A stretch of 64,000 nt of DNA from Brassica napus. Taxonomy: Eukaryota > Streptophyta > Magnoliopsida > Brassicales > Brassicaceae. The notes under the pieces were generated by a model. It was given only the letters and a program-made list of their open reading frames with translations. It was not told the DNA's origin and ran no database searches. The first letter of the stretch is position 1. Every line of letters begins with the position of its first letter. Of the stretch, positions 9,601 through 24,063 are shown in pieces. A program made the position numbers and the translations under genes. The stretch lies in contig NW_026014887.1 of the NCBI RefSeq assembly GCF_020379485.1, forward strand, positions 31,581 to 95,580, read 5' to 3'.

Positions 9601-12600
9601 TTTGAAAGTGGGATAGCTTCTTCATCCTAACTCCTATGAGATTTATTCAGCTTCCTGGTGATTCTCCACTACTTTATGTATCAAAATCAAGCTTCTTACA
9701 TCGCGATTCATCCTGGTTTGATTAGAATGACAAAGAAGCTGTCATATTCCCAAACAGGAAAACTGGGATCACCTGATTTGAAAGTGGGATAGCTTCTTCA
9801 TCCTAACTCCTATGAGATTTATTCAGCTTCCTGGTGATTCTCCACTACTTTATGTATCAAAATCAAGCTTCTTACATCGCGATTCATCCTGGTTTGATTA
9901 GAATGACAAAGAAGCTGTCATATTCCCAAACAGGAAAACTGGGATCACCTGATTTGAAAGTGGGATAGCTTCTTCATCCTAACTCCTATGAGATTTATTC
10001 AGCTTCCTGGTGATTCTCCACTACTTTATGTATCAAAATCAAGCTTCTTACATCGCGATTCATCCTGGTTTGATTAGAATGACAAAGAAGCTGTCATATT
10101 CCCAAACAGGAAAACTGGGATCACCTGATTTGAAAGTGGGATAGCTTCTTCATCCTAACTCCTATGAGATTTATTCAGCTTCCTGGTGATTCTCCACTAC
10201 TTTATGTATCAAAATCAAGCTTCTTACATCGCGATTCATCCTGGTTTGATTAGAATGACAAAGAAGCTGTCATATTCCCAAACAGGAAAACTGGGATCAC
10301 CTGATTTGAAAGTGGGATAGCTTCTTCATCCTAACTCCTATGAGATTTATTCAGCTTCCTGGTGATTCTCCACTACTTTATGTATCAAAATCAAGCTTCT
10401 TACATCGCGATTCATCCTGGTTTGATTAGAATGACAAAGAAGCTGTCATATTCCCAAACAGGAAAACTGGGATCACCTGATTTGAAAGTGGGATAGCTTC
10501 TTCATCCTAACTCCTATGAGATTTATTCAGCTTCCTGGTGATTCTCCACTACTTTATGTATCAAAATCAAGCTTCTTACATCGCGATTCATCCTGGTTTG
10601 ATTAGAATGACAAAGAAGCTGTCATATTCCCAAACAGGAAAACTGGGATCACCTGATTTGAAAGTGGGATAGCTTCTTCATCCTAACTCCTATGAGATTT
10701 ATTCAGCTTCCTGGTGATTCTCCACTACTTTATGTATCAAAATCAAGCTTCTTACATCGCGATTCATCCTGGTTTGATTAGAATGACAAAGAAGCTGTCA
10801 TATTCCCAAACAGGAAAACTGGGATCACCTGATTTGAAAGTGGGATAGCTTCTTCATCCTAACTCCTATGAGATTTATTCAGCTTCCTGGTGATTCTCCA
10901 CTACTTTATGTATCAAAATCAAGCTTCTTACATCGCGATTCATCCTGGTTTGATTAGAATGACAAAGAAGCTGTCATATTCCCAAACAGGAAAACTGGGA
11001 TCACCTGATTTGAAAGTGGGATAGCTTCTTCATCCTAACTCCTATGAGATTTATTCAGCTTCCTGGTGATTCTCCACTACTTTATGTATCAAAATCAAGC
11101 TTCTTACATCGCGATTCATCCTGGTTTGATTAGAATGACAAAGAAGCTGTCATATTCCCAAACAGGAAAACTGGGATCACCTGATTTGAAAGTGGGATAG
11201 CTTCTTCATCCTAACTCCTATGAGATTTATTCAGCTTCCTGGTGATTCTCCACTACTTTATGTATCAAAATCAAGCTTCTTACATCGCGATTCATCCTGG
11301 TTTGATTAGAATGACAAAGAAGCTGTCATATTCCCAAACAGGAAAACTGGGATCACCTGATTTGAAAGTGGGATAGCTTCTTCATCCTAACTCCTATGAG
11401 ATTTATTCACTTCCTGGTGATTCTCCACTACTTTATGTATCAAAATCAAGCTTCTTACATCGCGATTCATCCTGGTTTGATTAGAATGACAAAGAAGCTG
11501 TCATATTCCCAAACAGGAAAACTGGGATCACCTGATTTGAAAGTGGGATAGCTTCTTCATCCTAACTCCTATGAGATTTATTCAGCTTCCTGGTGATTCT
11601 CCACTACTTTATGTATCAAAATCAAGCTTCTTACATCGCGATTCATCCTGGTTTGATTAGAATGACAAAGAAGCTGTCATATTCCCAAACAGGAAAACTG
11701 GGATCACCTGATTTGAAAGTGGGATAGCTTCTTCATCCTAACTCCTATGAGATTTATTCAGCTTCCTGGTGATTCTCCACTACTTTATGTATCAAAATCA
11801 AGCTTCTTACATCGCGATTCATCCTGGTTTGATTAGAATGACAAAGAAGCTGTCATATTCCCAAACAGGAAAACTGGGATCACCTGATTTGAAAGTGGGA
11901 TAGCTTCTTCATCCTAACTCCTATGAGATTTATTCAGCTTCCTGGTGATTCTCCACTACTTTATGTATCAAAATCAAGCTTCTTACATCGCGATTCATCC
12001 TGGTTTGATTAGAATGACAAAGAAGCTGTCATATTCCCAAACAGGAAAACTGGGATCACCTGATTTGAAAGTGGGATAGCTTCTTCATCCTAACTCCTAT
12101 GAGATTTATTCAGCTTCCTGGTGATTCTCCACTACTTTATGTATCAAAATCAAGCTTCTTACATCGCGATTCATCCTGGTTTGATTAGAATGACAAAGAA
12201 GCTGTCATATTCCCAAACAGGAAAACTGGGATCACCTGATTTGAAAGTGGGATAGCTTCTTCATCCTAACTCCTATGAGATTTATTCAGCTTCCTGGTGA
12301 TTCTCCACTACTTTATGTATCAAAATCAAGCTTCTTACATCGCGATTCATCCTGGTTTGATTAGAATGACAAAGAAGCTGTCATATTCCCAAACAGGAAA
12401 ACTGGGATCACCTGATTTGAAAGTGGGATAGCTTCTTCATCCTAACTCCTATGAGATTTATTCAGCTTCCTGGTGATTCTCCACTACTTTATGTATCAAA
12501 ATCAAGCTTCTTACATCGCGATTCATCCTGGTTTGATTAGAATGACAAAGAAGCTGTCATATTCCCAAACAGGAAAACTGGGATCACCTGATTTGAAAGT

Positions 12601-15600
12601 GGGATAGCTTCTTCATCCTAACTCCTATGAGATTTATTCAGCTTCCTGGTGATTCTCCACTACTTTATGTATCAAAATCAAGCTTCTTACATCGCGATTC
12701 ATCCTGGTTTGATTAGAATGACAAAGAAGCTGTCATATTCCCAAACAGGAAAACTGGGATCACCTGATTTGAAAGTGGGATAGCTTCTTCATCCTAACTC
12801 CTATGAGATTTATTCAGCTTCCTGGTGATTCTCCACTACTTTATGTATCAAAATCAAGCTTCTTACATCGCGATTCATCCTGGTTTGATTAGAATGACAA
12901 AGAAGCTGTCATATTCCCAAACAGGAAAACTGGGATCACCTGATTTGAAAGTGGGATAGCTTCTTCATCCTAACTCCTATGAGATTTATTCAGCTTCCTG
13001 GTGATTCTCCACTACTTTATGTATCAAAATCAAGCTTCTTACATCGCGATTCATCCTGGTTTGATTAGAATGACAAAGAAGCTGTCATATTCCCAAACAG
13101 GAAAACTGGGATCACCTGATTTGAAAGTGGGATAGCTTCTTCATCCTAACTCCTATGAGATTTATTCAGCTTCCTGGTGATTCTCCACTACTTTATGTAT
13201 CAAAATCAAGCTTCTTACATCGCGATTCATCCTGGTTTGATTAGAATGACAAAGAAGCTGTCATATTCCCAAACAGGAAAACTGGGATCACCTGATTTGA
13301 AAGTGGGATAGCTTCTTCATCCTAACTCCTATGAGATTTATTCAGCTTCCTGGTGATTCTCCACTACTTTATGTATCAAAATCAAGCTTCTTACATCGCG
13401 ATTCATCCTGGTTTGATTAGAATGACAAAGAAGCTGTCATATTCCCAAACAGGAAAACTGGGATCACCTGATTTGAAAGTGGGATAGCTTCTTCATCCTA
13501 ACTCCTATGAGATTTATTCAGCTTCCTGGTGATTCTCCACTACTTTATGTATCAAAATCAAGCTTCTTACATCGCGATTCATCCTGGTTTGATTAGAATG
13601 ACAAAGAAGCTGTCATATTCCCAAACAGGAAAACTGGGATCACCTGATTTGAAAGTGGGATAGCTTCTTCATCCTAACTCCTATGAGATTTATTCAGCTT
13701 CCTGGTGATTCTCCACTACTTTATGTATCAAAATCAAGCTTCTTACATCGCGATTCATCCTGGTTTGATTAGAATGACAAAGAAGCTGTCATATTCCCAA
13801 ACAGGAAAACTGGGATCACCTGATTTGAAAGTGGGATAGCTTCTTCATCCTAACTCCTATGAGATTTATTCAGCTTCCTGGTGATTCTCCACTACTTTAT
13901 GTATCAAAATCAAGCTTCTTACATCGCGATTCATCCTGGTTTGATTAGAATGACAAAGAAGCTGTCATATTCCCAAACAGGAAAACTGGGATCACCTGAT
14001 TTGAAAGTGGGATAGCTTCTTCATCCTAACTCCTATGAGATTTATTCAGCTTCCTGGTGATTCTCCACTACTTTATGTATCAAAATCAAGCTTCTTACAT
14101 CGCGATTCATCCTGGTTTGATTAGAATGACAAAGAAGCTGTCATATTCCCAAACAGGAAAACTGGGATCACCTGATTTGAAAGTGGGATAGCTTCTTCAT
14201 CCTAACTCCTATGAGATTTATTCAGCTTCCTGGTGATTCTCCACTACTTTATGTATCAAAATCAAGCTTCTTACATCGCGATTCATCCTGGTTTGATTAG
14301 AATGACAAAGAAGCTGTCATATTCCCAAACAGGAAAACTGGGATCACCTGATTTGAAAGTGGGATAGCTTCTTCATCCTAACTCCTATGAGATTTATTCA
14401 GCTTCCTGGTGATTCTCCACTACTTTATGTATCAAAATCAAGCTTCTTACATCGCGATTCATCCTGGTTTGATTAGAATGACAAAGAAGCTGTCATATTC
14501 CCAAACAGGAAAACTGGGATCACCTGATTTGAAAGTGGGATAGCTTCTTCATCCTAACTCCTATGAGATTTATTCAGCTTCCTGGTGATTCTCCACTACT
14601 TTATGTATCAAAATCAAGCTTCTTACATCGCGATTCATCCTGGTTTGATTAGAATGACAAAGAAGCTGTCATATTCCCAAACAGGAAAACTGGGATCACC
14701 TGATTTGAAAGTGGGATAGCTTCTTCATCCTAACTCCTATGAGATTTATTCAGCTTCCTGGTGATTCTCCACTACTTTATGTATCAAAATCAAGCTTCTT
14801 ACATCGCGATTCATCCTGGTTTGATTAGAATGACAAAGAAGCTGTCATATTCCCAAACAGGAAAACTGGGATCACCTGATTTGAAAGTGGGATAGCTTCT
14901 TCATCCTAACTCCTATGAGATTTATTCACTTCCTGGTGATTCTCCACTACTTTATGTATCAAAATCAAGCTTCTTACATCGCGATTCATCCTGGTTTGAT
15001 TAGAATGACAAAGAAGCTGTCATATTCCCAAACAGGAAAACTGGGATCACCTGATTTGAAAGTGGGATAGCTTCTTCATCCTAACTCCTATGAGATTTAT
15101 TCAGCTTCCTGGTGATTCTCCACTACTTTATGTATCAAAATCAAGCTTCTTACATCGCGATTCATCCTGGTTTGATTAGAATGACAAAGAAGCTGTCATA
15201 TTCCCAAACAGGAAAACTGGGATCACCTGATTTGAAAGTGGGATAGCTTCTTCATCCTAACTCCTATGAGATTTATTCAGCTTCCTGGTGATTCTCCACT
15301 ACTTTATGTATCAAAATCAAGCTTCTTACATCGCGATTCATCCTGGTTTGATTAGAATGACAAAGAAGCTGTCATATTCCCAAACAGGAAAACTGGGATC
15401 ACCTGATTTGAAAGTGGGATAGCTTCTTCATCCTAACTCCTATGAGATTTATTCACTTCCTGGTGATTCTCCACTACTTTATGTATCAAAATCAAGCTTC
15501 TTACATCGCGATTCATCCTGGTTTGATTAGAATGACAAAGAAGCTGTCATATTCCCAAACAGGAAAACTGGGATCACCTGATTTGAAAGTGGGATAGCTT

Positions 15601-18600
15601 CTTCATCCTAACTCCTATGAGATTTATTCAGCTTCCTGGTGATTCTCCACTACTTTATGTATCAAAATCAAGCTTCTTACATCGCGATTCATCCTGGTTT
15701 GATTAGAATGACAAAGAAGCTGTCATATTCCCAAACAGGAAAACTGGGATCACCTGATTTGAAAGTGGGATAGCTTCTTCATCCTAACTCCTATGAGATT
15801 TATTCAGCTTCCTGGTGATTCTCCACTACTTTATGTATCAAAATCAAGCTTCTTACATCGCGATTCATCCTGGTTTGATTAGAATGACAAAGAAGCTGTC
15901 ATATTCCCAAACAGGAAAACTGGGATCACCTGATTTGAAAGTGGGATAGCTTCTTCATCCTAACTCCTATGAGATTTATTCAGCTTCCTGGTGATTCTCC
16001 ACTACTTTATGTATCAAAATCAAGCTTCTTACATCGCGATTCATCCTGGTTTGATTAGAATGACAAAGAAGCTGTCATATTCCCAAACAGGAAAACTGGG
16101 ATCACCTGATTTGAAAGTGGGATAGCTTCTTCATCCTAACTCCTATGAGATTTATTCACTTCCTGGTGATTCTCCACTACTTTATGTATCAAAATCAAGC
16201 TTCTTACATCGCGATTCATCCTGGTTTGATTAGAATGACAAAGAAGCTGTCATATTCCCAAACAGGAAAACTGGGATCACCTGATTTGAAAGTGGGATAG
16301 CTTCTTCATCCTAACTCCTATGAGATTTATTCACTTCCTGGTGATTCTCCACTACTTTATGTATCAAAATCAAGCTTCTTACATCGCGATTCATCCTGGT
16401 TTGATTAGAATGACAAAGAAGCTGTCATATTCCCAAACAGGAAAACTGGGATCACCTGATTTGAAAGTGGGATAGCTTCTTCATCCTAACTCCTATGAGA
16501 TTTATTCAGCTTCCTGGTGATTCTCCACTACTTTATGTATCAAAATCAAGCTTCTTACATCGCGATTCATCCTGGTTTGATTAGAATGACAAAGAAGCTG
16601 TCATATTCCCAAACAGGAAAACTGGGATCACCTGATTTGAAAGTGGGATAGCTTCTTCATCCTAACTCCTATGAGATTTATTCAGCTTCCTGGTGATTCT
16701 CCACTACTTTATGTATCAAAATCAAGCTTCTTACATCGCGATTCATCCTGGTTTGATTAGAATGACAAAGAAGCTGTCATATTCCCAAACAGGAAAACTG
16801 GGATCACCTGATTTGAAAGTGGGATAGCTTCTTCATCCTAACTCCTATGAGATTTATTCAGCTTCCTGGTGATTCTCCACTACTTTATGTATCAAAATCA
16901 AGCTTCTTACATCGCGATTCATCCTGGTTTGATTAGAATGACAAAGAAGCTGTCATATTCCCAAACAGGAAAACTGGGATCACCTGATTTGAAAGTGGGA
17001 TAGCTTCTTCATCCTAACTCCTATGAGATTTATTCAGCTTCCTGGTGATTCTCCACTACTTTATGTATCAAAATCAAGCTTCTTACATCGCGATTCATCC
17101 TGGTTTGATTAGAATGACAAAGAAGCTGTCATATTCCCAAACAGGAAAACTGGGATCACCTGATTTGAAAGTGGGATAGCTTCTTCATCCTAACTCCTAT
17201 GAGATTTATTCAGCTTCCTGGTGATTCTCCACTACTTTATGTATCAAAATCAAGCTTCTTACATCGCGATTCATCCTGGTTTGATTAGAATGACAAAGAA
17301 GCTGTCATATTCCCAAACAGGAAAACTGGGATCACCTGATTTGAAAGTGGGATAGCTTCTTCATCCTAACTCCTATGAGATTTATTCAGCTTCCTGGTGA
17401 TTCTCCACTACTTTATGTATCAAAATCAAGCTTCTTACATCGCGATTCATCCTGGTTTGATTAGAATGACAAAGAAGCTGTCATATTCCCAAACAGGAAA
17501 ACTGGGATCACCTGATTTGAAAGTGGGATAGCTTCTTCATCCTAACTCCTATGAGATTTATTCAGCTTCCTGGTGATTCTCCACTACTTTATGTATCAAA
17601 ATCAAGCTTCTTACATCGCGATTCATCCTGGTTTGATTAGAATGACAAAGAAGCTGTCATATTCCCAAACAGGAAAACTGGGATCACCTGATTTGAAAGT
17701 GGGATAGCTTCTTCATCCTAACTCCTATGAGATTTATTCAGCTTCCTGGTGATTCTCCACTACTTTATGTATCAAAATCAAGCTTCTTACATCGCGATTC
17801 ATCCTGGTTTGATTAGAATGACAAAGAAGCTGTCATATTCCCAAACAGGAAAACTGGGATCACCTGATTTGAAAGTGGGATAGCTTCTTCATCCTAACTC
17901 CTATGAGATTTATTCAGCTTCCTGGTGATTCTCCACTACTTTATGTATCAAAATCAAGCTTCTTACATCGCGATTCATCCTGGTTTGATTAGAATGACAA
18001 AGAAGCTGTCATATTCCCAAACAGGAAAACTGGGATCACCTGATTTGAAAGTGGGATAGCTTCTTCATCCTAACTCCTATGAGATTTATTCAGCTTCCTG
18101 GTGATTCTCCACTACTTTATGTATCAAAATCAAGCTTCTTACATCGCGATTCATCCTGGTTTGATTAGAATGACAAAGAAGCTGTCATATTCCCAAACAG
18201 GAAAACTGGGATCACCTGATTTGAAAGTGGGATAGCTTCTTCATCCTAACTCCTATGAGATTTATTCAGCTTCCTGGTGATTCTCCACTACTTTATGTAT
18301 CAAAATCAAGCTTCTTACATCGCGATTCATCCTGGTTTGATTAGAATGACAAAGAAGCTGTCATATTCCCAAACAGGAAAACTGGGATCACCTGATTTGA
18401 AAGTGGGATAGCTTCTTCATCCTAACTCCTATGAGATTTATTCAGCTTCCTGGTGATTCTCCACTACTTTATGTATCAAAATCAAGCTTCTTACATCGCG
18501 ATTCATCCTGGTTTGATTAGAATGACAAAGAAGCTGTCATATTCCCAAACAGGAAAACTGGGATCACCTGATTTGAAAGTGGGATAGCTTCTTCATCCTA

Positions 18601-21600
18601 ACTCCTATGAGATTTATTCAGCTTCCTGGTGATTCTCCACTACTTTATGTATCAAAATCAAGCTTCTTACATCGCGATTCATCCTGGTTTGATTAGAATG
18701 ACAAAGAAGCTGTCATATTCCCAAACAGGAAAACTGGGATCACCTGATTTGAAAGTGGGATAGCTTCTTCATCCTAACTCCTATGAGATTTATTCAGCTT
18801 CCTGGTGATTCTCCACTACTTTATGTATCAAAATCAAGCTTCTTACATCGCGATTCATCCTGGTTTGATTAGAATGACAAAGAAGCTGTCATATTCCCAA
18901 ACAGGAAAACTGGGATCACCTGATTTGAAAGTGGGATAGCTTCTTCATCCTAACTCCTATGAGATTTATTCAGCTTCCTGGTGATTCTCCACTACTTTAT
19001 GTATCAAAATCAAGCTTCTTACATCGCGATTCATCCTGGTTTGATTAGAATGACAAAGAAGCTGTCATATTCCCAAACAGGAAAACTGGGATCACCTGAT
19101 TTGAAAGTGGGATAGCTTCTTCATCCTAACTCCTATGAGATTTATTCACTTCCTGGTGATTCTCCACTACTTTATGTATCAAAATCAAGCTTCTTACATC
19201 GCGATTCATCCTGGTTTGATTAGAATGACAAAGAAGCTGTCATATTCCCAAACAGGAAAACTGGGATCACCTGATTTGAAAGTGGGATAGCTTCTTCATC
19301 CTAACTCCTATGAGATTTATTCAGCTTCCTGGTGATTCTCCACTACTTTATGTATCAAAATCAAGCTTCTTACATCGCGATTCATCCTGGTTTGATTAGA
19401 ATGACAAAGAAGCTGTCATATTCCCAAACAGGAAAACTGGGATCACCTGATTTGAAAGTGGGATAGCTTCTTCATCCTAACTCCTATGAGATTTATTCAG
19501 CTTCCTGGTGATTCTCCACTACTTTATGTATCAAAATCAAGCTTCTTACATCGCGATTCATCCTGGTTTGATTAGAATGACAAAGAAGCTGTCATATTCC
19601 CAAACAGGAAAACTGGGATCACCTGATTTGAAAGTGGGATAGCTTCTTCATCCTAACTCCTATGAGATTTATTCAGCTTCCTGGTGATTCTCCACTACTT
19701 TATGTATCAAAATCAAGCTTCTTACATCGCGATTCATCCTGGTTTGATTAGAATGACAAAGAAGCTGTCATATTCCCAAACAGGAAAACTGGGATCACCT
19801 GATTTGAAAGTGGGATAGCTTCTTCATCCTAACTCCTATGAGATTTATTCACTTCCTGGTGATTCTCCACTACTTTATGTATCAAAATCAAGCTTCTTAC
19901 ATCGCGATTCATCCTGGTTTGATTAGAATGACAAAGAAGCTGTCATATTCCCAAACAGGAAAACTGGGATCACCTGATTTGAAAGTGGGATAGCTTCTTC
20001 ATCCTAACTCCTATGAGATTTATTCACTTCCTGGTGATTCTCCACTACTTTATGTATCAAAATCAAGCTTCTTACATCGCGATTCATCCTGGTTTGATTA
20101 GAATGACAAAGAAGCTGTCATATTCCCAAACAGGAAAACTGGGATCACCTGATTTGAAAGTGGGATAGCTTCTTCATCCTAACTCCTATGAGATTTATTC
20201 AGCTTCCTGGTGATTCTCCACTACTTTATGTATCAAAATCAAGCTTCTTACATCGCGATTCATCCTGGTTTGATTAGAATGACAAAGAAGCTGTCATATT
20301 CCCAAACAGGAAAACTGGGATCACCTGATTTGAAAGTGGGATAGCTTCTTCATCCTAACTCCTATGAGATTTATTCAGCTTCCTGGTGATTCTCCACTAC
20401 TTTATGTATCAAAATCAAGCTTCTTACATCGCGATTCATCCTGGTTTGATTAGAATGACAAAGAAGCTGTCATATTCCCAAACAGGAAAACTGGGATCAC
20501 CTGATTTGAAAGTGGGATAGCTTCTTCATCCTAACTCCTATGAGATTTATTCAGCTTCCTGGTGATTCTCCACTACTTTATGTATCAAAATCAAGCTTCT
20601 TACATCGCGATTCATCCTGGTTTGATTAGAATGACAAAGAAGCTGTCATATTCCCAAACAGGAAAACTGGGATCACCTGATTTGAAAGTGGGATAGCTTC
20701 TTCATCCTAACTCCTATGAGATTTATTCACTTCCTGGTGATTCTCCACTACTTTATGTATCAAAATCAAGCTTCTTACATCGCGATTCATCCTGGTTTGA
20801 TTAGAATGACAAAGAAGCTGTCATATTCCCAAACAGGAAAACTGGGATCACCTGATTTGAAAGTGGGATAGCTTCTTCATCCTAACTCCTATGAGATTTA
20901 TTCAGCTTCCTGGTGATTCTCCACTACTTTATGTATCAAAATCAAGCTTCTTACATCGCGATTCATCCTGGTTTGATTAGAATGACAAAGAAGCTGTCAT
21001 ATTCCCAAACAGGAAAACTGGGATCACCTGATTTGAAAGTGGGATAGCTTCTTCATCCTAACTCCTATGAGATTTATTCGACTTCCTGGTGATTCTCCAC
21101 TACTTTATGTATCAAAATCAAGCTTCTTACATCGCGATTCATCCTGGTTTGATTAGAATGACAAAGAAGCTGTCATATTCCCAAACAGGAAAACTGGGAT
21201 CACCTGATTTGAAAGTGGGATAGCTTCTTCATCCTAACTCCTATGAGATTTATTCAGCTTCCTGGTGATTCTCCACTACTTTATGTATCAAAATCAAGCT
21301 TCTTACATCGCGATTCATCCTGGTTTGATTAGAATGACAAAGAAGCTGTCATATTCCCAAACAGGAAAACTGGGATCACCTGATTTGAAAGTGGGATAGC
21401 TTCTTCATCCTAACTCCTATGAGATTTATTCAGCTTCCTGGTGATTCTCCACTACTTTATGTATCAAAATCAAGCTTCTTACATCGCGATTCATCCTGGT
21501 TTGATTAGAATGACAAAGAAGCTGTCATATTCCCAAACAGGAAAACTGGGATCACCTGATTTGAAAGTGGGATAGCTTCTTCATCCTAACTCCTATGAGA

Positions 21601-23411
21601 TTTATTCAGCTTCCTGGTGATTCTCCACTACTTTATGTATCAAAATCAAGCTTCTTACATCGCGATTCATCCTGGTTTGATTAGAATGACAAAGAAGCTG
21701 TCATATTCCCAAACAGGAAAACTGGGATCACCTGATTTGAAAGTGGGATAGCTTCTTCATCCTAACTCCTATGAGATTTATTCAGCTTCCTGGTGATTCT
21801 CCACTACTTTATGTATCAAAATCAAGCTTCTTACATCGCGATTCATCCTGGTTTGATTAGAATGACAAAGAAGCTGTCATATTCCCAAACAGGAAAACTG
21901 GGATCACCTGATTTGAAAGTGGGATAGCTTCTTCATCCTAACTCCTATGAGATTTATTCACTTCCTGGTGATTCTCCACTACTTTATGTATCAAAATCAA
22001 GCTTCTTACATCGCGATTCATCCTGGTTTGATTAGAATGACAAAGAAGCTGTCATATTCCCAAACAGGAAAACTGGGATCACCTGATTTGAAAGTGGGAT
22101 AGCTTCTTCATCCTAACTCCTATGAGATTTATTCAGCTTCCTGGTGATTCTCCACTACTTTATGTTTCAAAATCAAGCTTCTTACATCGCGATTCATCCT
22201 GGTTTGATTAGAATGACAAAGAAGCTGTCATATTCCCAAACAGGAAAACTGGGATCACCTGATTTGAAAGTGGGATAGCTTCTTCATCCTAACTCCTATG
22301 AGATTTATTCAGCTTCCTGGTGATTCTCCACTACTTTATGTATCAAAATCAAGCTTCTTACATCGCGATTCATCCTGGTTTGATTAGAATGACAAAGAAG
22401 CTGTCATATTCCCAAACAAGTAAACTGGGATCACCTGATTTGAAAGTGGGATAGCTTCTTCATCCTAACTCCTATGAGATTTATTCGACTTCCTGGTGAT
22501 TCTCAACTACTTTATGTATCAAAATCAAGCTTCTTACATCGTGATTCATCCTGGTTTGATTAGAATGACAAAGAAGCTGTCATATTCCCAAACAGGAAAA
22601 CTGGGATCACCTGATTTGAAAGTGGGATAGCTTCTTCATCCTAACTCCTATGAGATTTATTCAGCTTCCTGATGATTCTCCACTACTTTATGTATCAAAA
22701 TCAAGCTTCTTACATCGCGATTCATCCTGGTTTGATTAGAATGACAAAGAAGCTGTCATATTCCCAAACAGTAAACTGGGATCACCTGATTTGAAAGTGG
22801 GATAGCTTCTTCATCCTAACTCCTATGAGATTTATTCGACTTCCTGGTGATTCTCAACTACTTTATGTATCAAAATCAAGCTTCTTACATCGTGATTCAT
22901 CCTGGTTTGATTAGAATGACAAAGAAGCTGTCATATTCCCAAACAGGAAAACTGGGATCACCTGATTTGAAAGTGGGATAGCTTCTTCATCCTAACTCCT
23001 ATGAGATTTATTCAGCTTCCTGGTGATTCTCCACTACTTTATGTATCAAAATCAAGCTTCTTACATTGCGATTCATCCTGGTTTGATTAGAATGACAAAG
23101 AAGCTGTCATATTCCCAAACAGGAAAACTGGGATCACCTGATTTAAAAGTGGGATAGCTTCTTCATCCTAACTCCTATGAGATTTATTCAGCTTACTGAT
23201 GATTCTCCACTACTTTGTGTATCAAAATCAAGCTTCTTACATCGCGATTCATCCTGGTTTGATTAGAATGACAAAGAAGCTGTCATATTCCCAAACAGGA
23301 AAACTGGGATCACCTGATTTGAAAGTGGGATAGCTTCTTCATCCTAATTCCTGTGAGATTTATTCGACTTCCTGGTGATTCTCCACTACTTTATGTATCA
23401 AAATCAAGCTT

Positions 23412-23416
23412 CTTAC
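23412..23416. repeat. Target-site duplication CTTAC, left of copia-A
   Basis: CTTAC directly before the element is repeated at 29108-29112 directly after it. Removing the element and one copy restores an in-phase satellite monomer. Confidence 0.95.
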
Positions 23417-23919
23417 TGAAAGAATATGAGATTTGTTTAAGTCATTATGAGAATTATGAAGAAGGTGAAGAGAATTGAGAGAGAGAGAGAGAGAGAGAGA
23501 ATCGCATAAGACTAAAGAGAAGAGGAACTCATTTCTTGATTCATTTGGTTCTGGTTACATGCCTTAAATAGATACAACAATGAATAAACTAATGGCAAGT
23601 TGACATAGAAGAAAAGAATAAACAAAGGGGACTGATCAAGGCAAGGTGCACACAGCAAAGGTGGAAAGCGACAGCACCAAACGGCTCTCTCTCCTTTGAA
23701 CCACCTTGTCCTCTTCTTCAACGGATCCCTTCTCTTGGCCGACATCTTTAAATATCTTAAGGCAAGTATCACATCCTTCTTGATCACAGATAAGTCTCCT
23801 CTTGTCTTGCACGCCAAGTTAGATCACACTTGTACGGACAAGCACACTTTGATCACTCCGGATGCATGTCTTGACTTGATTTCTTCTTCCTCTATGTCAT
23901 TCATGCTTTCATGTCAACA
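23417..23919 (-). repeat. 3' LTR of copia-A (503 bp)
   Basis: Element-sense start TGTTGACATGAAAGC at 23919, end CATATTCTTTCA at 23417. It contains a (GA)12 microsatellite near 23477-23500 and a TATA-like ATTTAAG near 23564. It is nearly identical to 28605-29107. This copy ends CA; the 5' LTR ends TA. Confidence 0.95.
23564..23571 (-). promoter_or_regulatory. TATA-like box in the copia-A LTR
   Basis: Minus-strand TATTTAAG; the matching site in the 5' LTR, near 28751-28758, would be the working promoter. Motif match only. Confidence 0.3.
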
Positions 23920-23930
23920 CTCCCCCTCAA
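23920..23930 (-). other. Polypurine tract of copia-A
   Basis: Minus-strand TTGAGGGGGAG lies directly upstream of the 3' LTR, where plus-strand DNA synthesis is primed. The tract and about 30 bases beside it are shared with copia-B. Confidence 0.85.
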
Positions 23931-23988
23931 GCTTGACCATGTGGGACAAGTCAAGCTTGGACTCCATGAAGCTATTCCCTCATTAAAA

Positions 23989-24031
23989 CCTTAGTTAGGA
24001 AAAACCTCATGGGACAAAACCCTAACCAAGG
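23989..24031 (-). other. Conserved 3'-UTR hairpin, copia-A copy
   Basis: Arms 23989-23999 (ccttagttagg) and 24021-24031 (cctaaccaagg) form an 11-bp stem in element-sense RNA; the one plus-strand mismatch becomes a G-U wobble. The loop contains TTTTGTCCCATGAGG, a two-base variant of the common loop. The flanks are CTCTTTTTCC and GGTTTTAATGAGG. It begins about 33 nt after the pol stop at 24064. Confidence 0.8.
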
Positions 24032-24063
24032 AAAAAGAGTAGAACACTTCATGGAAGGAGAGA

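Larger units (their letters stand above)
2834..23416 (+). repeat. CentBr-like 176-bp centromeric satellite, array 1 (about 117 monomers)
   Basis: Head-to-tail copies of one monomer beginning ACATCGCGATTCATCCTGG and ending CAAGCTTCTT. Starts at 3012, 3188 and 3364 give a period of exactly 176. From about 3 to 22 kb the copies are almost identical; nearly all variation is at one spot after TTTATTC (CAGCTTCC, CGACTTCC, or the one-base-shorter CACTTCC). From about 22160 to 23416 scattered substitutions appear (TGTTTC, CAAGTAAAC, CTCAACTAC, CGTGATTC). One HindIII site per monomer. Length, HindIII periodicity and embedded CRM-like elements match what is known of the Brassica CentBr satellite. There are no genes in this 20.6-kb stretch. 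Confidence 0.93.

Noticed and set aside
2834..23416. Regularly spaced repeats as a possible CRISPR array
   Set aside because: There are no unique spacers; the whole 176-bp unit is repeated, and the surroundings are plant retrotransposons.
23512..23817. 101-codon minus-strand frame in the copia-A 3' LTR (also in the 5' LTR at 28642-28932)
   Set aside because: It lies in the LTR, and in the 5' copy its N- and C-terminal parts fall in different frames because of small indels. No domain is recognised.
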